DNA from: 2-02-FULL-55-14 sp964534125
Lineage (GTDB): Bacteria > Bacteroidota > Ignavibacteria > UBA10030
Length of the DNA stretch: 64,000 bases
Assembly (NCBI GenBank): GCA_964534125.1
Contig: CAZHOJ010000001.1
Location: 124,001 to 188,000, forward strand
Reading direction: 5' to 3'
Made by a program: the position numbers and the translations under genes. The notes beneath the pieces were generated by a model. That model was not told the DNA's origin. It saw only the letters and a list, made by a program, of their open reading frames with translations, and ran no database searches. Within the stretch, counting starts at the first letter, position 1, and each line of letters begins with the position of its first letter. This document shows, one piece after another, positions 27,641 to 35,878 of this stretch.

Positions 27641-29053
27641 ATGGCAGATATCGACAGATTTGACGACGAAGAACCGATGCGATCGGGCGAGAGATGGGAG
27701 GACGAGCTTCGCCGGTTCCGGGAGCATCTCGGCAGCAATGGACAGGATATCAACAGTCCTGAGGCCCTCGAAGAGATCATCCAGTTCTACTTCGAGCACG
27801 AGAAGTTCGAAGAAGCCCTCACCTACACCGACCGGCTCCTCTCTTTCGAGCCCTTCAACGCAGACGTCTGGCAGCGAAAAGGGATGATCCTGAACAATCT
27901 TTTCAGGTATCAGGAGGCCCTTTCTGCGTACGAAAAGGCTCTTAGCCTCAATCCTACTGATGCAGAGATCTTCGTCAACCGGGGTATAACCCTCGACAAC
28001 CTCAATCGTGTCGAGGAATCGCTGGCCTCGTTCGAGGTGGCTCTCCAATTGGAGCCCTCGAACATGGACGCCCTCTTTCATAAGGGTATCACTTTTGAGA
28101 AACAGGAACGTTTCGAGGAGGCTACTGGCCTCTTCAAGCGGATCCTGAACCTCGACTCTGAGAACGCAGAGGCTTGGTACGAGCTCGGCTACTGCTATGA
28201 CTACCTCGACAAGCTGGGCGAGGCGGTGAAGGCATACGATGAGCACCTGAACAGGGACCCTTACAATTTCAATGCCTGGTACAACAGGGGCATTGTCCTG
28301 AACAGGACCGGCTCTTACGAGGATTCGATCAAGAGTTACGAACTGGCTCTGGCCATCCGGGAGGAATTCCCCTCAGCGTGGTACAATATGGGGAACGCGT
28401 ACGCCAATCTTACGAACCTCGCCGAGGCCATCCGCTGCTACAAGAAGACCCTCGACTACGAACCGGACGATGTACCGGCCTGGCACAATCTCGGCAATGC
28501 GTACGAAGAACAGGGCAATTACCGGGAAGCAATCGTCGCGTTCACGAATGCCCTGAAACATGACGAGAAACACTTCGAGTCGTTCTTCGGGCGAGGCTGC
28601 TGCTGGGACGCCATCGGCCAGGCAAAGCGCGCACTTGTGGACTACAAGCGCGGACTCGAGATCAACCCGGAATATCCGGAGCTCTGGTACGCGCGCGCAG
28701 ACGCGGAGTACAATCTCGGCAAACAGGATGAGTGCCTTGACAGCTACCGGAAGGTCCTGGAGCTAGAACCACGCAACGCTGAAGCATGGTTCGACTACGG
28801 GGACACGCTCCTCGAGATGGGTTCATTCGACAGCGCCATCCAGGCCCTCGACAAGTCGATCGAGCATCGGCCGGGATTTGCACTTGCACATTTTTCTCTC
28901 GCGAAAGCGTTCATCGCGAAGCGGGATCTCCCCCAGGCGAAGGAAGAGCTCGCCAAAGCGGTCAGGCTCCAACCCGAACTTGTCCGGGATTTCACCCTCT
29001 TGTATCCCGACCTGGCCTCGCAGCCGCCGTTCCGGGACCTGATGCGCACCTGA
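27641..29053 (+). CDS. large tetratricopeptide-repeat protein
   Basis: A 470-residue protein built almost wholly of about eleven TPR units between residues 45 and 440 (for example EEALTYTDRLLSFEPFNADV, QEALSAYEKALSLNPTDAEI, EDSIKSYELALAIREEFPSA, DSAIQALDKSIEHRPGFALA). Spacing is a regular 34 residues, several with the consensus AWYNRG/AWHNLG. No signal peptide. A scaffold role is likely. It is divergent from yggS; a weak TTGACT/TTTATT pair with 17-bp spacing near 27573-27602 may be its promoter. Confidence 0.9.
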   Translation: MADIDRFDDEEPMRSGERWEDELRRFREHLGSNGQDINSPEALEEIIQFYFEHEKFEEALTYTDRLLSFEPFNADVWQRKGMILNNLFRYQEALSAYEKALSLNPTDAEIFVNRGITLDNLNRVEESLASFEVALQLEPSNMDALFHKGITFEKQERFEEATGLFKRILNLDSENAEAWYELGYCYDYLDKLGEAVKAYDEHLNRDPYNFNAWYNRGIVLNRTGSYEDSIKSYELALAIREEFPSAWYNMGNAYANLTNLAEAIRCYKKTLDYEPDDVPAWHNLGNAYEEQGNYREAIVAFTNALKHDEKHFESFFGRGCCWDAIGQAKRALVDYKRGLEINPEYPELWYARADAEYNLGKQDECLDSYRKVLELEPRNAEAWFDYGDTLLEMGSFDSAIQALDKSIEHRPGFALAHFSLAKAFIAKRDLPQAKEELAKAVRLQPELVRDFTLLYPDLASQPPFRDLMRT

Positions 29054-29079
29054 CATTGCAGCTGCTGTCGTTTCCCTCC

Positions 29080-29925
29080 ATGGTCCATCGCCTTGCAATC
29101 CTGGGTCATCCGCTCGGTCATTCACTCTCTCCCATCGTCCATACCACAGCACTTGCTGCCTGCGGGCTGGAGGGGACCTATGAGACGTGTGATGTACGTC
29201 CAGACGACCTGACAAGGATCTGGAAAGAGCAGATCCGGAACACATATACCGGATGCAACGTTACGATCCCTCACAAGGTGGCGATGAGTGCGCTCTGCGA
29301 TGCGCTGAGCGACACTGCGAGAGCGACCGGGGCGGTGAATACATTGGTTCGCCGGGGCGACCTCTGGGAAGGGCACAACACTGATGTCGTCGGACTCCGG
29401 GATGTCCTGGAGCCATTCGCCGACCGGATAGCGGGAAAGGAAGCAACAGTCATCGGTGCCGGTGGCGCAGCCCGTGCGGCAATTATGGTCCTGGCGGGGT
29501 TGGGCATAGCGAGACTGCATATCGTCAACAGAGATCCTGAACGGGCACGGCAACTCGCCGGCGAGTGGGAGAGACACACGGGAACGATCGAAGTCCACAG
29601 TATGGCTGAGCCGGCAGCGGCCCAGTGTATCAAACAGAGTTCGCTCGTCATGCAGATGACCTCCGTGGGCATGCACCCCCGCCCTGATGAGCGCGTCCTG
29701 CCCGGAGCCGCACTTTTCAGGAAGGACCAGATCGCCTTCGACGCGGTCTATCGTCCCCGACAGACGAGGTTCCTGGCTGACGCCACGGCAGCCGGAGCGA
29801 TCACGATCGACGGGCTCGGGATGTTCCTTCACCAGGCCGCGGCGTCCTTCGAGCTATGGACAGGACAGAGACCGCCGTTGGAATCGCTCCGAAAGACGAT
29901 CGAACACAAAATGGCAGAGATATGA
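29080..29925 (+). CDS. aroE: shikimate dehydrogenase
   Basis: Started at ATG 29080 (MVHRLAILGHPLGHSLSPIVH); the open frame reaches back into the TPR gene but the family begins here. The 281-residue protein has the shikimate-binding N terminus GHPLGHSLSP, the catalytic lysine in GCNVTIPHKVAM, AVNTLV, the NADP-binding loop VIGAGGAARAA followed by NRDPERA, and the C-terminal DGLGMFLHQAAASFELWTG. It reduces 3-dehydroshikimate in aromatic amino acid synthesis. The stop overlaps larE by ATGA. Confidence 0.95.
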   Translation: MVHRLAILGHPLGHSLSPIVHTTALAACGLEGTYETCDVRPDDLTRIWKEQIRNTYTGCNVTIPHKVAMSALCDALSDTARATGAVNTLVRRGDLWEGHNTDVVGLRDVLEPFADRIAGKEATVIGAGGAARAAIMVLAGLGIARLHIVNRDPERARQLAGEWERHTGTIEVHSMAEPAAAQCIKQSSLVMQMTSVGMHPRPDERVLPGAALFRKDQIAFDAVYRPRQTRFLADATAAGAITIDGLGMFLHQAAASFELWTGQRPPLESLRKTIEHKMAEI

Positions 29926-30794
29926 TCGACGATTCCCTGAACCAGAAGTATGAGACCCTCAGATCCACCCTGACCGCAATGGGGAGCGTCGCCATCGGGT
30001 ATTCCGGCGGCATCGACAGCACCCTGCTGATCCGCGTGGCAACGGACGTGCTTCAGGACCGCGCTCTGGCTGTCATAGGGCGCTCCGAGACATACCCGTC
30101 ACGCGAGTTCGAGGAGGCCATCGACCTCGCGCGCCAGTTCGGGACGCGGTATCGGGTCGTCTCGACCGAGGAGACCGACGACCTGAAATTTGCCGAGAAC
30201 CCGCCGAACCGGTGCTATTTCTGCAAGACCGAACTGTTCGGCAAGCTGCATGGCATCGCGAAGGAAGAGGGGATCGTCTGGGTCGCCGACGGAACGATCG
30301 TCAATGATATGAAGGACTTCCGCCCGGGCATGCGGGCCAAGGACGAGCAGAACATCCGGTCCCCCCTGTTCGAGGCCGGACTGACGAAGGACGATGTGCG
30401 GGCGCTCGCCCGCGAGCTTGGCATCCCCAACTGGGACAAGCCCTCCTTTGCCTGCCTGGCATCACGGTTCCCGTACGGGCATGGGATCACAAAAGAACAG
30501 CTCCGGATCGTCGATGAGGCCGAGTCGTTCCTCCGGGACCTTGGGTTCCGGCAGTTCCGTTTCCGCCACCACGACGACCGGACGGCGCGGCTCGAGTTCG
30601 GCCAGCAGGAATTCCAGCGCGTCTTCGAGCCATCGCTCCGGAGGCTGCTGCTGGAACGGTTCACATCGCTCGGCTACGTCTACGTCACGATCGACCTCAA
30701 GGGCTACCGGACCGGTTCGATGAACGAGGTCCTCTCGAGCGACGAGCGTGCATCCCACACAGCGACGCCCTCGCCCCCCTCAACACAGGATTGA
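29922..30794 (+). CDS. larE: LarE-type ATP-dependent sulfur transferase
   Basis: Started at ATG 29922 in a 4-bp overlap with aroE; 290 residues. The PP-loop SGGIDST (residues 28-34) marks the N-type ATP pyrophosphatase fold, and SETYPSREFEEAI and KPSFACLASRFPYG are typical of LarE, which inserts sulfur into the nickel-pincer cofactor. Cys178 in PSFACLASR corresponds to the sacrificial cysteine of the Lactobacillus enzyme; Cys98 and Cys101 (RCYFCK) make a three-cysteine set, as in LarE variants reported to carry an iron-sulfur cluster. larB and larC are not in the window, so participation in that cofactor pathway is unproven. Confidence 0.85.
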   Translation: MIDDSLNQKYETLRSTLTAMGSVAIGYSGGIDSTLLIRVATDVLQDRALAVIGRSETYPSREFEEAIDLARQFGTRYRVVSTEETDDLKFAENPPNRCYFCKTELFGKLHGIAKEEGIVWVADGTIVNDMKDFRPGMRAKDEQNIRSPLFEAGLTKDDVRALARELGIPNWDKPSFACLASRFPYGHGITKEQLRIVDEAESFLRDLGFRQFRFRHHDDRTARLEFGQQEFQRVFEPSLRRLLLERFTSLGYVYVTIDLKGYRTGSMNEVLSSDERASHTATPSPPSTQD

Positions 30795-30819
30795 CATCCT
30801 CCCCATCGGCGTGTATATT
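30791..30819 (+). promoter_or_regulatory. consensus sigma70 promoter of the metal-resistance operon
   Basis: TTGACA (30791-30796), 17-bp spacer, TATATT (30814-30819). The -35 box contains the TGA stop codon of larE, so the promoter is nested at the very end of the preceding gene. Confidence 0.85.
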
Positions 30820-30820
30820 A

Positions 30821-30842
30821 CGATTGAACAATCATTCAATCG
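30821..30842. promoter_or_regulatory. operator of the ArsR/SmtB-type repressor
   Basis: Perfect inverted repeat CGATTGAA, six bases, TTCAATCG. The TGAA-N6-TTCA core is the type bound by SmtB/CzrA/ZiaR repressors. It begins one base after the -10 box and covers the expected transcription start, so binding should block the operon. Confidence 0.85.
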
Positions 30843-30853
30843 TAAGCCTTCCC

Positions 30854-31195
30854 ATGACCGCACGCCATGTCCATCAGCCGCTCATCGCAGCGGCACGACG
30901 CTCCCTTTCCCGCCCTGAAGAGGTCGAACGGATGGCGGAGCTCTTCAAGGTCCTGTCAGACCCCTCCCGTCTCCGCATCGTCATCGCGCTCGGGCACCAG
31001 GAGCTGTGCACGTACGACCTCGCCCAGGCACTCGGCATGAGCGAGTCGGCGGTCTCGCACCAGCTCCGCCTCCTGAAGACCCTCCGACTTGTCCGGCAGC
31101 GGAAGGAAGGAAAGCTGGTCTTCTCCTCCATCGATGACGAGCACATCGAGGACCTGCTCCGCGTCGCCAGACGGCACATCAGGGAGACGCTCTGA
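30854..31195 (+). CDS. ArsR/SmtB-family metal-responsive repressor (zinc-type alpha5 site)
   Basis: Started at ATG 30854; 113 residues. The winged helix has KVLSDPSRLRIVIALGHQELC, the recognition helix ALGMSESAVSHQLRLLKTLRLV, and a wing with KEGKLVFSSID. The C-terminal helix shows Asp95, His97, His108 and Glu111, the exact spacing of the SmtB/CzrA alpha5 zinc site (D104, H106, H117, E120). It lacks the CVC pair of CadC (it reads ELCTYDLA), so zinc or cobalt sensing is the better guess. Overlaps the ATPase start by one base (TGATG). Confidence 0.92.
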   Translation: MTARHVHQPLIAAARRSLSRPEEVERMAELFKVLSDPSRLRIVIALGHQELCTYDLAQALGMSESAVSHQLRLLKTLRLVRQRKEGKLVFSSIDDEHIEDLLRVARRHIRETL

Positions 31196-33321
31196 TGGCA
31201 GAGGGACAGCGAACCACCATTCTCGTCCCCGATGTCTGCTGTGCGGTCGAGGAAGCCTCCGTGCGGAAAGCCTTCGGTGCGGTCGAGGGCATCGAGGACA
31301 TCACATTCGACCTCGCCAACAGGACCCTCTCGATCAGGCACAGCACCGACACCGGCATCCTCCTCGATACTCTTCAACGGTCAGGATTCCCCGGGAGAGT
31401 GACATCGAGAGAGACGAGCGGATCGTCGGCGGTCTCATCACGCATCCGCTGGTCGGTCGGAATCTCGCTCGTGCTGCTTGGAACAGGACTCGTCCTCACA
31501 TGGGCGGGCCTGTTTCCGGGACTGGCACCCCCTCTCCTGCTAGCGGCCATGGCAGCAGGAGGATGGGACATCGCGCTCCGGGGATTCCGGTCGCTCCGTG
31601 CACGACGGCTCGACGTGAACGTGCTGATGACTGCCGCTGCCGCTGGCGCGGTAATCCTTGGCGAATATGCGGAAGGGGCTGCCGTTCTCTCACTCTACGC
31701 CCTTTCGTTGCTGCTCGAAGCCATGAGCATCGACCGGACCAGAAGGGCGATCGGCGAACTGCTCGCGCTATCGCCCGAGACTGCCCATGTGCTCGCAGAG
31801 AACGGGGAGCAGGAGGTACCTATCCGGGACATCGGCGTCGGGACGACGGTGCTCGTACGGCCCGGGGAAAGAATTCCGCTCGACGGCACGGTGAGCAGAG
31901 GCGAGACGTCTGTCGACGAGTCGGCGCTGACGGGAGAATCCCTTCCGGTCTACAAGGGAACCGAGAGCAACGTCTTCGCAGGCACACTGAACGGTCAGGG
32001 TGCGATCGAATTCGCCGTAGCGGCACGGGCTGGGGACACGAAGCTGCAGGCGATCTCCGACATGGTCGATGCTGCCCGGCAGAAGAAGAACAGCGTGCAG
32101 ACCTTCATGGAGAAGTTCGCGCGCTGGTATGTCCCCTCAGTGTTCATCCTCTCCCTCGTTGTGGCAACGCTCCCTCCCCTGGTGACGGGATCATCGCTGA
32201 CCGAATGGACATACCGGGCGCTGACGCTTCTCGTCATATCGTGTCCCTGCGCACTGCTCCTTTCGACCCCTATGGCGGTCGTCAGTGCTATCACCGGTGC
32301 CGCGAAGAAAGGCATCCTTATCCGGAGTGGCGATGTGCTGGAACGATTATCGCGGGTCCGGACCGTCGCCATAGACAAGACCGGCACCGTCACACGCGGA
32401 TTTCACGATGTCACTCGCGTCGAGTCGCTGGACTCCATGGAGACGTCTGCCATCGTCCGGATCGCGGCGGCTCTGGAATCGCGCTCGGAGCACCCGCTCG
32501 CACGGGCGATCATCCGGTATGCACGGTCGAACGCAATCCCCGTGGACGCTCAGCTCGCCCAGTTCCGCTCGTTCCCGGGCAAGGGTGTGACAGGGACCGT
32601 CGACGGAACTGAATACCTCATCGGAAATCATGCATTCATCGAGGAGCACGGACTCTGCTCCGAAAGCCTCGAGGCCCGGATCTCCGCGATGGAGCGGGAC
32701 GGACATACGGTGCTCGTTCTCGCCACAAAGAACGGCCCGATCGGACTTCTTGCCGCGCGCGACACGGCCCGATCCGACGCCGGGATGGCCATCAAGAGCA
32801 TCGAGCGGGCGACCGGATCCCCCGTCACGATCCTGACCGGGGACAGCGAGGCCGTCGGGGAGGCTCTCGGCCGGGAGCTCGGCATCCGTTCGGTGCGGAC
32901 GGGGCTCCTTCCCGAAGCGAAGACGTCCGAGATCCGCAGAATGACGGAAGCGCTGGGGCCCGTGGCCATGGTGGGTGATGGTATCAATGATGCTCCCGCG
33001 CTCGCTGAAGCCCATGTCGGCATTGCCATCGGTGGGACCGGCTCGGACGCAGCGATCGAGGCGGCGGACGTCGTCTTCCGCTCCCCCTCCCTCACACAAG
33101 TGGCGCCGCTCCTCTCCCTCGGACATGCAGCACACAGGACCATCAGGTTCAACATCGTGGTCTCTCTCCTCACGAAAGCGGCCTTCCTGGTCCTCGGGAT
33201 CGCCGGCCTTTCGAGCCTCTGGCTGGCGATACTCGCAGACGACGGGATCACGCTACTCGTGCTGCTCAACAGCCTGCGGCTCCTCAGGTTCGGCGCAAAG
33301 GACGCTGTCTGGAGCGCATAA
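31195..33321 (+). CDS. P1B-type heavy-metal-exporting ATPase (Zn/Cd/Pb class)
   Basis: A 708-residue inner-membrane pump. It has one N-terminal HMA-like domain with VPDVCCAVEE instead of the copper CxxC, the CCxxE form found in Zn/Cd/Pb ATPases. Further motifs: LTGESLPVYKG (actuator), the intramembrane metal site ISCPCALLLSTP, phosphorylation site AIDKTGTVTRG (Asp394), SEHPLARAI, TGDSEAV and MVGDGINDAPALAEA. Membrane segments bracket these in the usual eight-helix plan. With the SmtB-type repressor and its operator this forms a self-contained, metal-induced efflux operon. Confidence 0.93.
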   Translation: MAEGQRTTILVPDVCCAVEEASVRKAFGAVEGIEDITFDLANRTLSIRHSTDTGILLDTLQRSGFPGRVTSRETSGSSAVSSRIRWSVGISLVLLGTGLVLTWAGLFPGLAPPLLLAAMAAGGWDIALRGFRSLRARRLDVNVLMTAAAAGAVILGEYAEGAAVLSLYALSLLLEAMSIDRTRRAIGELLALSPETAHVLAENGEQEVPIRDIGVGTTVLVRPGERIPLDGTVSRGETSVDESALTGESLPVYKGTESNVFAGTLNGQGAIEFAVAARAGDTKLQAISDMVDAARQKKNSVQTFMEKFARWYVPSVFILSLVVATLPPLVTGSSLTEWTYRALTLLVISCPCALLLSTPMAVVSAITGAAKKGILIRSGDVLERLSRVRTVAIDKTGTVTRGFHDVTRVESLDSMETSAIVRIAAALESRSEHPLARAIIRYARSNAIPVDAQLAQFRSFPGKGVTGTVDGTEYLIGNHAFIEEHGLCSESLEARISAMERDGHTVLVLATKNGPIGLLAARDTARSDAGMAIKSIERATGSPVTILTGDSEAVGEALGRELGIRSVRTGLLPEAKTSEIRRMTEALGPVAMVGDGINDAPALAEAHVGIAIGGTGSDAAIEAADVVFRSPSLTQVAPLLSLGHAAHRTIRFNIVVSLLTKAAFLVLGIAGLSSLWLAILADDGITLLVLLNSLRLLRFGAKDAVWSA

Positions 33322-33334
33322 TGCGCTTTTCTGG

Positions 33335-33363
33335 TTGACTTTGAGCGGTTTTCTGCGTACCAT
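33335..33363 (+). promoter_or_regulatory. possible promoter of rplU-rpmA
   Basis: TTGACT (33335-33340), 17-bp spacer, TACCAT (33358-33363), about 37 bp before the rplU start codon. The -10 is imperfect. Confidence 0.4.
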
Positions 33364-33399
33364 TTTTATCTCATTTGATATACTATCATCGGAATTTCC

Positions 33400-33708
33400 A
33401 TGTACGCTATAGTTGAGATCGCAGGGACCCAGGTCAGGGTCGAAAAATCGCAGAAGGTCTACGTTCCACGCCTCACGTCGGAGGTAGGCAAGACCGTGCG
33501 ATTTGACAAGGTCCTTCTCAGAAGTGACGAATCGAAGACCGAGGTCGGATCGCCCTACATTGACGGCTCATTCGTCGAGGTGAAGGTGCTCGCACACCCC
33601 AAGGACGACAAGGTCATCGTGTTCAAGAAGAAGAAGCGGAAAGGCTACAGGGTCCGCAGGGGTCATCGTCAGCCCTTCACGCACATCGAAGTCACCACGG
33701 TATCGTAA
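33400..33708 (+). CDS. rplU: 50S ribosomal protein L21
   Basis: A 102-residue protein with the complete L21 pattern: MYAIVEIAGTQVRVEKSQK, then VLLRSDESKTEVGSPYI and the basic C-terminal KKKKRKGYRVRRGHRQ. It binds 23S rRNA in the large subunit. It is paired with rpmA 12 bp downstream, the arrangement found in nearly all bacteria. Confidence 0.98.
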   Translation: MYAIVEIAGTQVRVEKSQKVYVPRLTSEVGKTVRFDKVLLRSDESKTEVGSPYIDGSFVEVKVLAHPKDDKVIVFKKKKRKGYRVRRGHRQPFTHIEVTTVS

Positions 33709-33720
33709 AAGGCACAGCAT

Positions 33721-33978
33721 ATGGCACACAAAAAAGGTGGTGGAAGTACAAAGAACGGCCGCGACAGTAACGCCCAGCGGCTCGGTGTCAAACGTTTCGG
33801 CGGACAGACGGTCCGTGCCGGGAACATTCTCGTCCGGCAGCGGGGGACGAAGATGCACCCCGGGGCCAATGTCGCACGCGGAAGCGATGATACCCTCTTC
33901 GCGCTCATCGACGGGCTCGTCACGTTCGAACGCGTCGGGAAGACACGACAGCGCGTGAGCGTATATCCAGCGGCCTAA
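33721..33978 (+). CDS. rpmA: 50S ribosomal protein L27
   Basis: Eighty-five residues starting MAHKKGGGSTKNGRDSNAQR, with FGGQTVRAGNILVRQRGTK and HPGANVARGSDDTLFA. The N terminus reaches the peptidyl-transferase centre. There is no cleavable leader like that of Firmicutes L27, since the family core begins at the start Met. A strong terminator follows. Confidence 0.98.
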   Translation: MAHKKGGGSTKNGRDSNAQRLGVKRFGGQTVRAGNILVRQRGTKMHPGANVARGSDDTLFALIDGLVTFERVGKTRQRVSVYPAA

Positions 33979-33996
33979 CGAGCATACGCAAGCAAC

Positions 33997-34024
33997 AACC
34001 TCCCCCTAAGGGAGGTTTTTTTTT
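33997..34024 (+). terminator. intrinsic terminator after rpmA
   Basis: AACCTCCC and GGGAGGTT form an 8-bp stem with a five-base loop, followed by a run of nine T. Confidence 0.95.
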
Positions 34025-34053
34025 CTCAACCATCTGAACACCGGAGAATCACC

Positions 34054-34980
34054 ATGAGCAAGATCACCGTCATCGGCGCCGGTCATGTTGGAGCATCCGC
34101 AGCATACCGCATCGCCCAGGAAGAACTGGCCAACGAGGTCGTTCTTGTGGATGTGGTCGAGGGACTCCCCCAGGGGAAGGGCCTCGACATGTACGAATCG
34201 GCACCCGTCGAGGGTTTCGATACGCGCGTCATCGGCACGAATGGGTATGACGAGACAGCAGGGTCCGACATCATCGTCATGACGGCAGGTCTCGCCCGCA
34301 AGCCGGGGATGAGCCGGGACGACCTGCAGAAGACGAACGCCGACATCGTCAAGGCCTGCATCGAGCAGGCGGCAAAGAAATCCCCGAAAGCGATCCTTGT
34401 GGTCGTTTCGAACCCGCTCGATGTCATGACCTACGTGGCAAAGAAGGTCAGCGGATTCGACCGCAAGCGCGTCATCGGCATGGCCGGCGTGCTCGACTCA
34501 GCACGGTTCCGCACGTTCATCTCGATGGAACTGAAGGTCTCCGTTGAAGATGTCTCCGCCTTCGTGCTGGGCGGTCATGGCGACTCGATGGTCCCGCTCC
34601 CCCGCTACTCGACGGTCGCAGGCATTCCGTTGCCGGACCTGATGGACACAGAGACGATCGAACGGCTTGTCAAGCGCACACGCGATGGCGGCATCGAGAT
34701 CGTCAATTACCTGAAGACCGGGAGCGCCTATTATGCTCCCGCCACGTCCGCCGTACAGATGGTGGAGGCGATCGTGAAGAACAAAAAGCGCATTCTCCCG
34801 TGCGCGGTGTGGCTCGAAGGGGAGTATGGCCTGAAGGACGTGGTCGTCGGTGTGCCGATAAAGATCGGCAAGGACGGTATGGAAGAGATCATCCAGATCA
34901 AGCTGACGGACGAGGAGCAGGCGGCCCTGAACAAGTCGGCCGAGGGCGTCCGCGCGAACATGGGCAAGCTCTCTGTCTGA
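34054..34980 (+). CDS. mdh: malate dehydrogenase (LDH-like type)
   Basis: A 308-residue NAD-dependent dehydrogenase. The Rossmann loop is VIGAGHVGASAAYRIA, the substrate loop reads TAGLARKPGMSRDDL with the Arg pair that selects dicarboxylates, VVSNPLDVMTYVA follows, and the catalytic His is in LGGHGDSMVPLPRYS. This is the tetrameric LDH-like MDH group typical of green sulfur and related bacteria. It interconverts malate and oxaloacetate in the TCA cycle. The ribosome-binding site is CCGGAGAATC. The following lipoprotein gene starts one base after the stop. Confidence 0.95.
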   Translation: MSKITVIGAGHVGASAAYRIAQEELANEVVLVDVVEGLPQGKGLDMYESAPVEGFDTRVIGTNGYDETAGSDIIVMTAGLARKPGMSRDDLQKTNADIVKACIEQAAKKSPKAILVVVSNPLDVMTYVAKKVSGFDRKRVIGMAGVLDSARFRTFISMELKVSVEDVSAFVLGGHGDSMVPLPRYSTVAGIPLPDLMDTETIERLVKRTRDGGIEIVNYLKTGSAYYAPATSAVQMVEAIVKNKKRILPCAVWLEGEYGLKDVVVGVPIKIGKDGMEEIIQIKLTDEEQAALNKSAEGVRANMGKLSV

Positions 34981-34981
34981 T

Positions 34982-35698
34982 ATGATACACACCGGACAGC
35001 GGCACCTTCTGCGCACCATTCTGCTCTCGGCAGGACTCCTCATCGCAGGAATCGGTTGTGGCGATGATGCGACGACCGATCCGGACACGGCGAGGGACAT
35101 ACCGGAAACGGACCTGTTCCCCTTCGCTCTCGGACGGAAGCTCGTCTACAATGAGTACCTGCTGGACAGCCTGACATCGCAGAAGGTGCCTGGTTCCGAC
35201 CATCGTCGGACCATCCACGCAGATGCGGGAGTGACCCGCAACGGAAAGAATGCCTTCCTTCTCCTCGATTCGATCTACACACCCGACGGACAGCTGGCCG
35301 AGGTCGAATCGACCTTCACCGCGGTCGAGAACGGGAACCTGTACCTCGAATTCCAGGAGGGATGGCGGCTGGCCTTCGACCGGAGCAAACGGACGAATAC
35401 GAGATATGCTGTCGGGACGCTCGTCGATCAGAGCCTCGGTTTCGTTATCGCAGTCCCGGTGGACGCGACGATCAGGAATCCCGAATCGATCACGACACCA
35501 GCAGGTTCGTTCCAGGCATACAAGCTGGAGCTCGTAGGAAGGGTCGATCTAGGGGGAACGATAGTAGAGTCACCGAGGCATTACTACTTTGCTGCAGGTG
35601 TGGGCATCGTCCGGTACGTTGTGCCTGTCACGCCCGATCCACAGACAGGCATTAACGCTTCCGGGACTGAGATGGTGCTGGTGGAGAAAAACTTCTAG
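34982..35698 (+). CDS. putative lipoprotein, unknown function
   Basis: A 238-residue protein with a signal peptide and lipobox LIAGIGC, so Cys26 would be lipidated. The mature part is beta-rich, beginning DLFPFALGRKLVYNEYLLD and containing PAGSFQAYKLELVGRVDLGG followed by HYYFAAGVGIVRY, a pattern shared with many Bacteroidota cell-surface proteins that bear no name. Cotranscription with mdh is suggested by the 1-bp gap and is probably positional rather than functional. A terminator follows. Confidence 0.75.
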   Translation: MIHTGQRHLLRTILLSAGLLIAGIGCGDDATTDPDTARDIPETDLFPFALGRKLVYNEYLLDSLTSQKVPGSDHRRTIHADAGVTRNGKNAFLLLDSIYTPDGQLAEVESTFTAVENGNLYLEFQEGWRLAFDRSKRTNTRYAVGTLVDQSLGFVIAVPVDATIRNPESITTPAGSFQAYKLELVGRVDLGGTIVESPRHYYFAAGVGIVRYVVPVTPDPQTGINASGTEMVLVEKNF

Positions 35699-35724
35699 GC
35701 TGCCTGCAATCGCTGTTTTTCAGG

Positions 35725-35764
35725 AAGGGCTGGTCCGTGTTCATGCGGTCCAGCCTTTCTCATT
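35725..35764 (+). terminator. intrinsic terminator after the mdh-lipoprotein pair
   Basis: AAGGGCTGGTCC and GGTCCAGCCTTT pair with one mismatch and one wobble around a ten-base loop, followed by TCTCATTT. Confidence 0.75.
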
Positions 35765-35809
35765 TCTGATACAATCACGCTGTTGAATTACCCTTCCTCA
35801 TTATCACAA

Positions 35810-35838
35810 TTGACATTTCGTGTTCCGACCGGTAGATT
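35810..35838 (+). promoter_or_regulatory. sigma70 promoter of the FadL-esterase operon
   Basis: TTGACA (35810-35815), 17-bp spacer, TAGATT (35833-35838). The GTG start is 40 bp further, behind GAAAGGAG. Confidence 0.75.
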
Positions 35839-35878
35839 AACGCGTTCTCCAACCACCTAATAATGAAAGGAGCGGCCG

